Shown: positions 8,629 through 16,472, numbered from the stretch's first letter. The stretch is 64,000 nt of DNA from Pseudomonas sp. FP2309 (GCF_030687575.1 NZ_CP117439.1:1550001-1614000); one strand, 5' to 3'. The notes: a model not told the origin generated them from the letters alone. Numbers and translations are program-made.

Positions 8629-9387
8629 ATGCGTTTTGCTGTTCTCGGTAGCGGTAGCCAAGGGAACGGCACGCTGGTCGCCCATGACGACACGTACGTA
8701 CTGATCGATTGTGGTTTCTCGTTAAAAGAAACTGAGCGGCGCCTGCTGCGGCTGGGGGTTCACCCCGCGCAGCTGAGCGCGATCCTGGTGACCCACGAAC
8801 ATGCCGACCACGTGCATGGCGTGGGTTTGCTGTCTCGGCGCTACAATCTTCCGGTGTACTTGAGTCGCGGTACCTTGCGCGGGATGCGCAAACCCATTGA
8901 ACCTGCAGGTTTCCTGGCCGGTGGTGAGCAACTGCAGATCGGTGCACTGAGCATCGATGTGATTGCCGTGGCGCATGACGCCCAAGAGCCCACGCAGTAC
9001 GTCTTCAGTGATGGGCAGCGACGGTTCGGTGTGCTGACTGATCTGGGCTCTTATTGCAGCAAGGTGCTGGACGGCTATCGCGACCTCGATGCGTTGATGA
9101 TCGAGTCCAACCACTGCCGAGACCTGCTGGCTCGCGGTCACTACCCGTACTTTCTCAAGCAGCGGGTCGGCGGCGAACTGGGACATTTGAACAATCATCA
9201 GGCAGCGTACCTGGTGTATGAGTTGGGCTGGCAAGACCTGCAACACCTGGTCCTGGCCCACCTGAGCAGCAAGAACAACCTGCCGACGCTTGCCCGGCAA
9301 TGTTTTGTCGACACCCTTGGGTGCGACCCGGACTGGCTGCAACTGGCCGATCAAGATTCAGGGCTCGACTGGCGACACATCGCCTAG
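8629..9387 (+). CDS. Metallo-beta-lactamase-fold hydrolase (YycJ/WalJ-like)
   Basis: 252 aa. The di-metal motif HEHADHVHG sits at about residues 60-68, preceded by LIDCGFSLKETERRL, with later metal ligands in ESNHCRDLL and LVLAHLSSKNN. These match the small MBL hydrolases related to YycJ/WalJ, whose substrates are mostly unknown (nuclease activity is reported for some). It begins 4 bp after bamC and is followed by purC, so it is probably co-transcribed. Confidence 0.88.
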   Translation: MRFAVLGSGSQGNGTLVAHDDTYVLIDCGFSLKETERRLLRLGVHPAQLSAILVTHEHADHVHGVGLLSRRYNLPVYLSRGTLRGMRKPIEPAGFLAGGEQLQIGALSIDVIAVAHDAQEPTQYVFSDGQRRFGVLTDLGSYCSKVLDGYRDLDALMIESNHCRDLLARGHYPYFLKQRVGGELGHLNNHQAAYLVYELGWQDLQHLVLAHLSSKNNLPTLARQCFVDTLGCDPDWLQLADQDSGLDWRHIA

Positions 9388-9414
9388 CCCACCTCACTCA
9401 AAGCGGAGCCCATC

Positions 9415-10128
9415 ATGGAAAAACGTGAAGAACTCTACCGCGGCAAAGCCAAGTCGGTTTACAAGACCGATGACGCTAACCGCTTGATCCTGCTGTTTCG
9501 CAACGACACCTCGGCGTTCGACGGCAAGCGCATCGAACAGCTGGACCGCAAAGGCATGGTGAACAACAAGTTCAACGCCTTCATCATGCAGAAACTCGAA
9601 GAGGCCGGCATTCCGACCCAATTCGACAAACTGCTGGGCGACAACGAATGCCTGGTGAAGAAGCTCGACATGATCCCCGTCGAGTGCGTCGTGCGTAACT
9701 ACGCCGCCGGCAGCCTGGTCAAGCGCTTGGGTGTGGAGGAGGGCATCAAGCTCAACCCTTACACCTTCGAACTGTTTCTGAAGGACGACGCCAAGGGCGA
9801 CCCGTTCATCAACGAATCCCACGTCGTGGCGTTCGGCTGGGGCACCGCTGAGCAACTGGCGCGCATGAAGGAGCTGTCCCTCAAGGTCAACGACGTGCTG
9901 AGCAAGCTGTTCGACGACGCAGGCCTGTTGCTGGTGGACTTCAAGCTGGAATTCGGCGTGTTCCACGACGGCTCCATCGTCCTGGGCGACGAATTCAGCC
10001 CGGACGGCTGCCGCCTGTGGGACAAAGACACCAAGAAGAAGATGGACAAAGACCGCTTCCGCCAGGGCCTCGGTGACGTCATCGAAGCCTACGAAGAAGT
10101 CGCCAATCGTCTCGGCGTACCGCTTTAA
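9415..10128 (+). CDS. purC: SAICAR synthase (phosphoribosylaminoimidazole-succinocarboxamide synthase)
   Basis: 237 aa, the standard bacterial length. The start [18 protein letters not shown] is diagnostic. Other conserved blocks are [38 protein letters not shown] and [14 protein letters not shown]. It uses ATP to join CAIR and aspartate in purine synthesis. tRNA-Ser lies 83 bp downstream. Confidence 0.98.
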   Translation: MEKREELYRGKAKSVYKTDDANRLILLFRNDTSAFDGKRIEQLDRKGMVNNKFNAFIMQKLEEAGIPTQFDKLLGDNECLVKKLDMIPVECVVRNYAAGSLVKRLGVEEGIKLNPYTFELFLKDDAKGDPFINESHVVAFGWGTAEQLARMKELSLKVNDVLSKLFDDAGLLLVDFKLEFGVFHDGSIVLGDEFSPDGCRLWDKDTKKKMDKDRFRQGLGDVIEAYEEVANRLGVPL

Positions 10129-10211
10129 TCGACGCAAGCATCTGATAGCACGGAAAAAAATCGCTTCCGCGCTTTGCATCCACCAATCATGCTGTTATGA
10201 TGCGCGCCGTT

Positions 10212-10301
10212 GGAGAGATGCCAGAGTGGCCGAATGGGACGGATTCGAAATCCGTTGTACCTTCACCGGTACCTAGGGTTCGAATCCCTATCTCTCCGCC
10301 A
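10212..10301 (+). tRNA. tRNA-Ser (anticodon CGA)
   Basis: A 90-nt class II tRNA. The acceptor GGAGAGA (10212-10218) pairs with TCTCTCC, followed by discriminator G and an encoded CCA. The anticodon stem ACGGA/TCCGT holds loop TTCGAAA, giving anticodon CGA (codon UCG). There is a long variable arm and the T-arm GGGTTCGAATCCC. The 3' part is the insertion target of the following element, which rebuilds the tRNA on this side. Confidence 0.97.
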
Positions 10302-10304
10302 TTA
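10276..10304 (+). repeat. attL core, 29-bp direct repeat in the tRNA-Ser 3' end
   Basis: These 29 bases, from the GGGTTCG of the T-arm to ATTA just past CCA, recur exactly at 58581-58609. A tRNA 3'-end duplication with a tyrosine integrase gene just inside it is the classic footprint of tRNA-targeted integration. Confidence 0.95.
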
Positions 10305-10317
10305 TTGAATAAGACTA

Positions 10318-10355
10318 AGCCCCTGTAATCGTTAGAGATTACAGGGGCTTTTTCG
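10318..10355. terminator. Intrinsic terminator after tRNA-Ser (element side)
   Basis: The 13-bp arms AGCCCCTGTAATC and GATTACAGGGGCT enclose a six-base loop and are followed by TTTTTCG. It replaces the chromosomal terminator that now lies beyond attR at 58614-58652, so the phage supplies a new terminator for the tRNA. Confidence 0.88.
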
Positions 10356-10370
10356 TTTTCGGCGTTTTGT

Positions 10371-10389
10371 TTAGGGCAAATTTAGGGCA
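10371..10389 (+). repeat. Left copy of TTAGGGCA-type arm repeat
   Basis: TTAGGGCAAATTTAGGGCA is itself two TTAGGGCA units. An identical copy in the same orientation lies near the right end (58469-58487), and both copies are followed by a similar ACCGTT-containing stretch. The position just inside each att core suggests integrase or excisionase arm-type sites. Confidence 0.7.
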
Positions 10390-10495
10390 GAAATCCATCG
10401 TGGTAAACCGTTCTATACCGGGCCATGCCTTCCACTGATGCCAATCTGATACTCTCCCGTTAACCGGAATATCGGATTGTCAGGGAGCTAGAAGG

Positions 10496-11344
10496 ATGAG
10501 TTACGACGCTAAGGTTTTTAACGTGATGGTTGCTTCACCTGGGGATGTCCTAGCTGAGCGAGCAGTTTTCCGTGAGGTCATCCACGAATGGAACGCCGTC
10601 CATTCTGAAGCGAGGAAGGTTGTACTCATGCCAGTCGGTTGGGAAACTCATTCTTCTCCGGAAATGGGGGGCGGCCCTCAAGACATCATCAACAAGCAAG
10701 TACTTCACAGCTGCGATCTTTTGGTAGGTATTTTCTGGACTAAAGCCGGCACTCCTACAACGGAGTTTGCCAGTGGAACGATTGAGGAGATTGAAAGGCA
10801 TTTAGCCGCTGGGCGCTTGGCTATGTTGTATTTCTCCAGTACACCAGCTGTGATGGATGATGTTGATCAAGAGCAGTATCAAACTCTGAAGGCATTTAAA
10901 GCATCCTGTCGAGGGCGTGGCCTGTTCGAGTCTTTTGAAAGTCTCGCTGAGTTTCGTAGTAAGTTCTCCAGACAACTGCAACAAAAACTCAACGCTCACG
11001 AAATGTTCAAGCTTGCACAGGTTCAGCTTCCGAGTGCAAAGCCTGGGCCACTAGGCACTTTTCCTGCGGCGACTCAGTCGCTGACGTTGGAAGCTAGAAC
11101 TCTGCTGAAAGAAGCAAGCCAGGATCCGCAGGGCCAGATTATCTATATTCACCTTTTAGGCGGATCTGTGCTGCAATCAAACGGTAAAAGCTTCATAGAG
11201 AGTGCTGAGCGCCGAGTGATTGCAAGGTGGGAGGCTGGGTTGAATCAACTCAAGAGCGAAGGGCTGATCATTCCGCGGGGAAAGGGCGAGATCTTCGAGA
11301 TCACGGCAAAGGGTTATGAGTTCGCCGATAAATTAGACTCCTGA
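10496..11344 (+). CDS. DUF4062/TIR-like domain protein, putative phage-borne defence or stress gene
   Basis: 282 aa. The N-terminal half (KVFNVMVASPGDVLAERAV..., then SCDLLVGIFWTKAGTP and SGTIEEIERHLAAGRLAMLYF) has the alternating strand/helix order of DUF4062/TIR-like domains: an SPGDV loop, a central strand ending in GIFW, and an acidic TIEEIE helix. The C-terminal 100 residues resemble a winged-helix module (VIARWEAGLNQLKSEGLI...FEITAKGYEFADKL). It is transcribed alone, opposite to integrase, in the slot between att and int that often holds accessory genes. Function is unproven; defence is inferred from fold and place. Confidence 0.55.
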   Translation: MSYDAKVFNVMVASPGDVLAERAVFREVIHEWNAVHSEARKVVLMPVGWETHSSPEMGGGPQDIINKQVLHSCDLLVGIFWTKAGTPTTEFASGTIEEIERHLAAGRLAMLYFSSTPAVMDDVDQEQYQTLKAFKASCRGRGLFESFESLAEFRSKFSRQLQQKLNAHEMFKLAQVQLPSAKPGPLGTFPAATQSLTLEARTLLKEASQDPQGQIIYIHLLGGSVLQSNGKSFIESAERRVIARWEAGLNQLKSEGLIIPRGKGEIFEITAKGYEFADKLDS

Positions 11345-11397
11345 AAAGAATGTCAAAATAGACTTGAGATGCGCTGCAACGCATCTCGATCTCTAGT

Positions 11398-12624
11398 TCA
11401 GCCATCATTGTTTTCCCGGAAACCCAGCATCTTCGAAACGATACCCGCCATGCTCTTGGTGTCCTTCGGTATCCATCGCCCGTAATGCTTTCGTACCATA
11501 GTTGTATCGGCGTGCCCCAGTTGCCTGGCCACCCATTCGACCGGAACATAACTTGACAGCATCTGGCTGGCAAACGTGTGGCGGCATTGGTTGGCACCTC
11601 GGTGGCGAACCTCTGCTTTTTTAAGATGGGCAGTGAACCAGTTGCTCAAAGTTTTGCCGTTCCAAAGTAACCCGCTGGTCGAACTGCGGAAAAGGAACCT
11701 GACCTTCATCTTCTTGGACGTGATGTTGTCGCGCTGGATAACGGTGATTTCCTCGGCTACCGTGTCCTTGGCGGCGGCAACTATCTCCCGCATCAGTGCT
11801 AGGGCCGGGTCTATAAGCTCGATGACTCGAACCCTGGAGCGCTCTTTGGGGACTTTGAACTCGCCCACGACCAATGCGCGTCGCACGTGCACCAGGCCGG
11901 CATCCAGGTCTACATCTTCAGCGGCAAGCCCAATTAGCTCTGAAAGGGACATCCCGGTCCAGCAGTTGAACTCAATCATCCTGGTATCAGGCCGGCGGTT
12001 GGTGTCCGTCTTGCTGATCAGTTCGATCTCGGTGCGACTGAAGGGGTCGGCATGCTCCAGGTCGACATCCGATCCGACGTTACTGATCCTGTCGAGTGGA
12101 TTGGCCTTCAAGATGCCGTCGCCGAAGGCGTCCGCCCACACACCACGAACGACGGTGAAAATGTCGTTTACTGTCTTCGGGGCCAGGCCCTGTTTGAGCA
12201 GTTGTGCTTGAAACAACTCAATGTCGCTCTTGCTGATGTCGACGATTCGACGTTTGCCGAACTTCTTTTCTACGTGCACAGCCTTGCTCACGTAGTTGAT
12301 GACAGTGCTCGACGCTTTAAGCGCGCGCTGAACCTCCAGCCAGCGCTCAATGCCTTCCTTTACAGTGCGCTTGAGCGAAGGGCCGCCGGTTCCAGTGAAC
12401 ATCGCGGCCCTTGGCGAGTTGGGAAAGTGAGCCGCATAGTCGAAGCGGCCCTCTTTGATTTCCGCGAGAATGGTGCGCCGCTTGTTGTCGGCATACGAGA
12501 TCGCGGACTTATTGACTTTCGAGATGCCTTCCAAAGGTTCCCTGCACCGCTGGCCGTTAAAGATGAACCAAATGCGTAGCTGCTTGCCATTCATCTCAAC
12601 GCCGGTCGGCATCTTGTCGATCAT
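11398..12624 (-). CDS. int: Tyrosine recombinase/integrase with N-terminal DUF3596-type arm-binding domain
   Basis: 408 aa. The first 65 or so residues (LRIWFIFNGQRCREPL...) form an arm-DNA-binding domain, then a SAM-like core-binding domain (about 75-175) and the catalytic domain. Catalytic-domain marks are QCRHTFASQML (box II Arg-His), RQLGHADTTMV and the nucleophile in RKHYGRWI. At box I, where most family members have TGxR, this protein reads TGMS, so the first catalytic arginine appears to be serine. It overlaps the upstream excisionase gene by 4 bp and should drive insertion at tRNA-Ser. Confidence 0.93.
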   Translation of the reverse strand: MIDKMPTGVEMNGKQLRIWFIFNGQRCREPLEGISKVNKSAISYADNKRRTILAEIKEGRFDYAAHFPNSPRAAMFTGTGGPSLKRTVKEGIERWLEVQRALKASSTVINYVSKAVHVEKKFGKRRIVDISKSDIELFQAQLLKQGLAPKTVNDIFTVVRGVWADAFGDGILKANPLDRISNVGSDVDLEHADPFSRTEIELISKTDTNRRPDTRMIEFNCWTGMSLSELIGLAAEDVDLDAGLVHVRRALVVGEFKVPKERSRVRVIELIDPALALMREIVAAAKDTVAEEITVIQRDNITSKKMKVRFLFRSSTSGLLWNGKTLSNWFTAHLKKAEVRHRGANQCRHTFASQMLSSYVPVEWVARQLGHADTTMVRKHYGRWIPKDTKSMAGIVSKMLGFRENNDG

Positions 12625-12836
12625 GGCTTTCCTTCCATCCAGCGCTCAATGGCCGCGCGGTTGTATACGATCACGTTGGCTGGGTCGTAACGCCAGTGTT
12701 TACCCTCTAGCCACAGGCCTCGGGTGCGATATTTGCGAACCGCTTCGGTGCTTAGGCCGAAGACTGGGTACAGCAGATCCTGGCGAAACCAGGCGCCTGG
12801 TGTGATGTGGAAGTCGAGTTTCTCTGCTGCGCTCAT
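12621..12836 (-). CDS. xis: Excisionase-like / AlpA-type DNA-binding protein
   Basis: 71 aa from the ATG at 12836, which is preceded by AGGAG nine bases away. The sequence (PGAWFRQDLLYPVFGLSTEAVRKYRTRGLWLEGKHWRY...YNRAAIERWMEGKP) is a MerR-like winged helix as in excisionases. It ends inside the integrase start codon (ATGA overlap). Excisionases bend att DNA and steer integrase towards excision. Confidence 0.8.
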   Translation of the reverse strand: MSAAEKLDFHITPGAWFRQDLLYPVFGLSTEAVRKYRTRGLWLEGKHWRYDPANVIVYNRAAIERWMEGKP

Positions 12837-13006
12837 TGTGATTTCTCTCCTGTGCGTCGGCCGATGCCTTCGGCCAGGCGCTGCTTGCTGCACTTCTGGT
12901 GGTTGCCGTGTGCTCGCGACTTGTCGCATTTGTCGCAGCTGACGTTGAGGTCGAGGGGAGGCATTTGTCCGCTACCTATTTGGACTGTTCGGCGACGGAC
13001 GATCAT
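12833..13006 (-). CDS. Small Cys-rich phage protein
   Basis: 57 aa from the ATG at 13006, with an internal ATG 15 codons later as the alternative start. It has CDKCDKSRAHGNHQKC, a CxxC...C pattern that may bind zinc. Its stop overlaps the excisionase ATG (ATGA) and its start overlaps the stop of the upstream gene in the same way, so it fits the coupled operon exactly. Function unknown. Confidence 0.65.
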   Translation of the reverse strand: MIVRRRTVQIGSGQMPPLDLNVSCDKCDKSRAHGNHQKCSKQRLAEGIGRRTGEKSQ

Positions 13007-13422
13007 GCGGCACTTTCCTGTGCTTCCCGTTCCAGAGTGCCTGCCATGGCGAGAGCTTGGTCACGGAGCGCAACGGTATCTCGTTCGAGTTTCTTGCCTG
13101 TGCGAAATGCGCTGAATGTCTCGGCCGCGATACGCAGTTGTTCGGCGATGGCCAGCAAAGTCTGACGTTCCGCTTCCCCAAGTTTTGAGGCGGCCAATGC
13201 GCGCTCGTAGTGGGAATACAGTTGCATATGGCGGTCCTGCGCCTGATCAAGCGACCGCTTTAGGTCCAGGATCGTCTCTGAACTATCTAATTGCTGAATG
13301 GCCTTGCCTTCGTCGGTACCTTCGATGCGGCCATCGTTAAGGCCACCGCGATAGCCTGCCAAATAAGTAAGACCAACAAGTACGGTCAGAACGATCAGTG
13401 CGCAAATCTGAATTGTTGTCAT
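13003..13422 (-). CDS. Phage protein with N-terminal membrane segment and coiled coil
   Basis: 139 aa. Residues 5-25 (QICALIVLTVLVGLTYLAGY) form one membrane helix. The rest is charged and helical with heptad-like spacing (LDSSETILDLKRSLDQAQDRHMQLYSHYERAL...). The ATG lies in the context ACACAGCACATG, which recurs at the 14720 gene and before cII. A CCTCTCACCAAA motif sits 38 bases upstream. Function unknown; possibly an inner-membrane exclusion or partner protein. Confidence 0.65.
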   Translation of the reverse strand: MTTIQICALIVLTVLVGLTYLAGYRGGLNDGRIEGTDEGKAIQQLDSSETILDLKRSLDQAQDRHMQLYSHYERALAASKLGEAERQTLLAIAEQLRIAAETFSAFRTGKKLERDTVALRDQALAMAGTLEREAQESAA

Positions 13423-13459
13423 GTGCTGTGTACCTCGGTAGTGCCTGCCGCCGGACAGT

Positions 13460-13471
13460 TTTGGTGAGAGG
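13460..13471 (-). promoter_or_regulatory. Leader motif CCTCTCACCAAA, copy 1
   Basis: On the minus strand this 12-mer lies 38 bases upstream of the coiled-coil membrane gene. Identical copies occur at 14346-14357, 16461-16472 and 17740-17751, always read 5' to 3' in the direction of the downstream gene. Confidence 0.6.
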
Positions 13472-13499
13472 ACGGCGGCGGGGTGTTGCAGGGAGTTAG

Positions 13500-14321
13500 T
13501 TAGATCGTGGCTTCATAGAGCGGCACATCTTTGATGGCGCTTTCGATCTTGGCGCGCACGGCGTTGTAGGCCTCCTCAAGCACCTTGTCGGCGCGCACCA
13601 GTTCGTACCACATGACCAATCGACCTTCCTGGATGCGGTAGCGGAAGCGAGCGGGCACGCAGAAGGCGTCACCACCGAGGAATGGTTTGAGCGCGATGAA
13701 GAACTCTTCGGGGATACGCAGTTGGCCAGCTTCGCCGGCGCGCCCGTCAATTTCTTCGTTATAGGTCAGTTGCACCTGGCCGTTGTCGAGGCGAGTACCT
13801 TGGCGGAACGTGATGTTCTTCTTTGCTTCCAGGGTGCGGCTGATTTCGAGCATATCGGCAGCGCTTGGGGTGTTCTCATGCTCGGGGTGGTGGGTGATGT
13901 CCTTCACGTTGTCTTCGATGAATTCAGCGAAGGTGGCCTGGTCCATGCGCTTGCGGTCTTTTTCCTTCCAGTTGCCCCATTCCACTGTGGTCGGGCAGCG
14001 GTACGTCGCAACGTGTTCGCGCCAGGCGGGTGCCGCTGGATCGTGGTAGTCGATGACCGCGATGAAAGTGCGGCCCTCTGGGCCGTTGCAAAAAACTGCC
14101 GTGGCCTGGGTGGAAAAGCGATTCACGTAGCTGATGAACGACTCCGCGTCGAGCACAGTGAGCTTCTGCTTGATGCGCGAGGGAGCTGGCAGCAGGTGTT
14201 CCAAGCTTTCGATGCTTACTCCGCTCGGTACGAGTGCCAGCGGGGCAAGGATGCCCGGAACCTCGATTGGTTTGCCGAGGGACTGAGCCAGGGTGACCAG
14301 GTGCTGTAGGGCTTGTTGCAT
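13500..14321 (-). CDS. DUF2303 (YfdQ-like) phage protein
   Basis: 273 aa. The order of conserved blocks (AVFCNGPEGRTFIAVIDYHDP, WREHVATYRCPTTVEWGNW, MDQATFAEFIEDNVKDI, TFRQGTRLDNGQVQLTY, PVPARFRYRI-like end) matches the YfdQ/DUF2303 family of phage early proteins. The biochemical role is unknown; family members sit beside recombination or nucleotide genes. The leader motif CCTCTCACCAAA lies 25 bases upstream of the start. Confidence 0.85.
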   Translation of the reverse strand: MQQALQHLVTLAQSLGKPIEVPGILAPLALVPSGVSIESLEHLLPAPSRIKQKLTVLDAESFISYVNRFSTQATAVFCNGPEGRTFIAVIDYHDPAAPAWREHVATYRCPTTVEWGNWKEKDRKRMDQATFAEFIEDNVKDITHHPEHENTPSAADMLEISRTLEAKKNITFRQGTRLDNGQVQLTYNEEIDGRAGEAGQLRIPEEFFIALKPFLGGDAFCVPARFRYRIQEGRLVMWYELVRADKVLEEAYNAVRAKIESAIKDVPLYEATI

Positions 14322-14345
14322 TGGATGTGCTCCAGTGGGTGACGA

Positions 14346-14357
14346 TTTGGTGAGAGG
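14346..14357 (-). promoter_or_regulatory. Leader motif CCTCTCACCAAA, copy 2
   Basis: Exact 12-bp copy on the minus strand, 25 bases before the DUF2303 ATG and downstream of the preceding gene's stop. See copies at 13460, 16461 and 17740. Confidence 0.6.
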
Positions 14358-14372
14358 TTTGTGGGGTGGGTG

Positions 14373-14720
14373 TTATTGGCTGACCTGGCGCAAAGCTCCA
14401 GGGCCGGGTTCGTCCTCGACACTGCGCAGCGGGATTTCCTGCTGGCGTGGGTCGCGACGGGTGATGTTGCCTTCGGGTGTGAGGAAGAACAGGGACGTGC
14501 CGCGAGCTAGAACGGGCTCTTTGGCTTTAACGTCTGCCTTCACAGTCATCTGGCCGCCGCCATCGGGCTTGTAGGTGAGCTTGATGATCAGGTCGCCACC
14601 TTTGCCGGTCATGCGGATGGCGTCGATCAGGCTGTGCTGTGCCTCTGTCAGTTCGTCCAGCAGGCCGCCGGCCTCGATGTCTCGCAGGGTGTCCATAAAG
14701 GGACGTGCTTTGGTGCTCAT
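14373..14720 (-). CDS. Hypothetical phage early protein
   Basis: 115 aa. The N-terminal half is helical and acidic (FMDTLRDIEAGGLLDELTEAQHSLIDAI), then comes a beta-rich segment with a Gly cluster (LTYKPDGGGQMTVKADVKAKEP). It precedes DUF2303 in the operon and may work with it. The start context GAGGCACAGCACATG nearly matches that of the gene starting at 13422. No function recognised. Confidence 0.7.
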   Translation of the reverse strand: MSTKARPFMDTLRDIEAGGLLDELTEAQHSLIDAIRMTGKGGDLIIKLTYKPDGGGQMTVKADVKAKEPVLARGTSLFFLTPEGNITRRDPRQQEIPLRSVEDEPGPGALRQVSQ

Positions 14721-14774
14721 GTGCTGTGCCTCATTGGCTGTGTCGCCCCTGGTCGGCAGGGGCTACCGTTTGAA

Positions 14775-15017
14775 TCAGGCCGCTTGCTTCGTCGCTTGGG
14801 CGTCGAGGTAGTCAGCCAGGTCGTGCAGGTAAACGACTGGCTTGGCGCGGGCCGAGCAGTGCAGCCGCTTGACCACCAGCGCAATCCGACCGGCCTTGAT
14901 TTCGCTCAGCAGGTAGCGGTCGGTGCGGATGTGCGTGAAGTACTGTTCGCGCACGGCGGTCAAGGTTGGGCACGGTGTGGCGAACTGGCGCCGGAGTTGT
15001 TCCAGGGTGGTGGTCAC
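14775..15017 (-). CDS. PrtN-like (pyocin activator family) regulator
   Basis: 80 aa from a GTG at 15017, preceded by GGAGG and overlapping the upstream stop as GTGA. The block CPTLTAVREQYFTHIRTDRYL, then AGRIALVVKRLHCSARAKPVVYLHDLADYLDA, matches the layout of PrtN: a helix ending YF-H, an IALP-like strand, and V-L-DLA-Y-DA at the end. PrtN activates R/F/S-pyocin genes in P. aeruginosa after DNA damage. Here it may activate phage genes or a host pyocin locus; the target is unknown. Confidence 0.72.
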   Translation of the reverse strand: MTTTLEQLRRQFATPCPTLTAVREQYFTHIRTDRYLLSEIKAGRIALVVKRLHCSARAKPVVYLHDLADYLDAQATKQAA

Positions 15018-15388
15018 GTGCGTTCCTCCCCATGCCCCTCCTTTTGAGGCACCAGCTTGAGGCGGATTAATTCGGCGAGGCCTTCTTTGCTTTTGCCCTT
15101 GGCCGCTGCCAGGACGTTGCCCAGGGCGTCTGCGACGACGGCGCCGTATGGGTATTCCGGGCACTTGACCGGCGTCACGTAGGCGACCTGACCTTCTGCT
15201 ATCACTGCGTCAACGCAGCGGAACACTTCGGCCAACTCGACCGACACGCAGGGCAATGACTCCAGCAATGCGACAGCTTCGGCTGAGGCGCCAATCAGCG
15301 TGGCGCGGCTGATCACCGTCGGGTGGTTGAGGTACATCGGCACCAATTTCAGAGCGCCTACAGCGGAGTTGATGGCGTTCGGCTTCAT
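15014..15388 (-). CDS. Hypothetical phage early protein
   Basis: 124 aa from the ATG at 15388, which overlaps the previous stop (ATGA). Its own stop overlaps the GTG of the PrtN-like gene. The sequence has an Ala/Val-rich helical N-terminal half (VISRATLIGASAEAVALLESL) and an acidic middle. No family recognised. The tight coupling on both sides makes it a genuine gene. Confidence 0.68.
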   Translation of the reverse strand: MKPNAINSAVGALKLVPMYLNHPTVISRATLIGASAEAVALLESLPCVSVELAEVFRCVDAVIAEGQVAYVTPVKCPEYPYGAVVADALGNVLAAAKGKSKEGLAELIRLKLVPQKEGHGEERT

Positions 15389-15660
15389 GCTGCTGCGTCC
15401 TTCTTGGTGATGGTGATGTCCAGCTTCTTGGCGATCCACTCAACACCCGCTTCCTTGACCATCACCACGGAGTAGTGGGTGTAGTTGCTGAGTGTTGGAT
15501 TCCAGCGGCTGCGTGGGTCGGAGAACAGGTATCCGCGCTCGCGGTGCGCGCTGGCCAGATCGCCAGACGAATTGATCACGCCGAGTTCCCGCAACCTGGT
15601 GCGGAAGGCGCGGGGCTTGAGCCCGAGCAAAGCAGCTGTTTGATCCAGGGTGCGGTTCAT
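15385..15660 (-). CDS. KilAC-type antirepressor domain protein
   Basis: 91 aa. It begins with the helix-turn-helix-like TLDQTAALLGLKPRAFRTRLRELGVINS and ends THYSVVMVKEAGVEWIAKKLD, the pattern of the phage antirepressor KilAC C-terminal domain (QVAKxLGxKxxxFxxxLRxxGxL...TxKGxxWI). It is a stand-alone domain without an AntA/Bro/Rha N-terminus. It probably binds DNA or the repressor. It overlaps the next gene by 4 bp. Confidence 0.78.
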   Translation of the reverse strand: MNRTLDQTAALLGLKPRAFRTRLRELGVINSSGDLASAHRERGYLFSDPRSRWNPTLSNYTHYSVVMVKEAGVEWIAKKLDITITKKDAAA

Positions 15661-15670
15661 GGCTGCGACC

Positions 15671-16252
15671 TCAGGCAGACAGCTGTTTTGGTTGTTGCTG
15701 CCGTTCCCGAATCATGAGGAATACCTCATCAAGCGAACGCAAGAACTCCTCGATAGTGCCGTTGTTGAACATCAACAGGTCATCCTTGGTGCCCGCGACA
15801 CCGGCTTCGCTGACGTGGGGATTCACGGCCTGGGCGTCGGCCCGGCTTATGTGAACGATCGTGCCGCCGCGGCGCCTGATGAGGTCAGCTTCGTTCTCAA
15901 AGCGCACGTCGCTGACAACGAAGCCGAGTACCGCCCCGAGAGCCTTCGTCATGTAATCGAGGTTCTGTTCGGCGAGCTTCACCCAGACATCTGGGTGCAC
16001 GGTATTGCGTGCCCACTCGGTACCCATCGACTGCATCAGTTGACGCGGCGAACGCTCCAGCCAGGCCAGAGGCTGCTCCTTGCGGTCGCCTTCGAAGTCG
16101 GTAGGGTCGAGGTTGAAGATCGCCATCAGGCCATCGCGGAGCGGATCAGCGAATGCGTAGTGCTCCAGCAGGTAAGTGCCAACCAGGTGCTCGGCTGCGG
16201 TCGACTTGCCGGAGCGGGCACTGCCAGTGAGGCCAATCAGAAGAGGCTTCAT
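15671..16252 (-). CDS. Deoxynucleoside monophosphate kinase
   Basis: 193 aa from the ATG at 16252, overlapping the preceding stop. A P-loop GSARSGKST is at about residues 10-18. HYAFADPLRDGLMAIF, the Lid-like ERSPRQLMQSMGTEWAR and VVSDVRFENEADLIRRRGG are characteristic of phage dNMP kinases related to T4 gene 1. It should phosphorylate dNMPs for phage DNA synthesis. Confidence 0.88.
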   Translation of the reverse strand: MKPLLIGLTGSARSGKSTAAEHLVGTYLLEHYAFADPLRDGLMAIFNLDPTDFEGDRKEQPLAWLERSPRQLMQSMGTEWARNTVHPDVWVKLAEQNLDYMTKALGAVLGFVVSDVRFENEADLIRRRGGTIVHISRADAQAVNPHVSEAGVAGTKDDLLMFNNGTIEEFLRSLDEVFLMIRERQQQPKQLSA

Positions 16253-16449
16253 GCTGCGTTGCCTCCCCATGGGCCCTGGTCATCGCTGGCAACCGCTGCC
16301 GGGGCGCGTGCAATAGTGGCGCGACCCAGATTGACGATGACCAAAAGGCCAGTGCTGCGCTGGATGCGTTCTACGGCGGCGGGGCTGGTTGCCGCCGCCG
16401 GGTGAAGGTAGACCGGGCAGCGGGTGTTGCTGTGCTGTGTGGTTTGCAT
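16249..16449 (-). CDS. Small first gene of the leftward early operon
   Basis: 66 aa. Pro/Ala-rich ends flank AAVERIQRSTGLLVIVNLGRATI. Its stop overlaps the dNMP kinase ATG. The leader motif CCTCTCACCAAA is only 12 bases upstream of the ATG. No function recognised. It is the first gene after the putative leftward promoter. Confidence 0.6.
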   Translation of the reverse strand: MQTTQHSNTRCPVYLHPAAATSPAAVERIQRSTGLLVIVNLGRATIARAPAAVASDDQGPWGGNAA

Positions 16450-16460
16450 GGCTCGTACTC

Positions 16461-16472
16461 TTTGGTGAGAGG
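16461..16472 (-). promoter_or_regulatory. Leader motif CCTCTCACCAAA, copy 3
   Basis: Exact copy of the 12-mer on the minus strand, just downstream of the candidate leftward promoter and 12 bases before the first gene of the operon. Confidence 0.62.

Noticed and set aside
11398-12624. Loss of the box II first His in the integrase (Asn-Gln-Cys-Arg-His).
   Set aside because: This position varies in many active integrases (often Tyr-Gln-Thr-Arg-His), so it is not taken as a defect.
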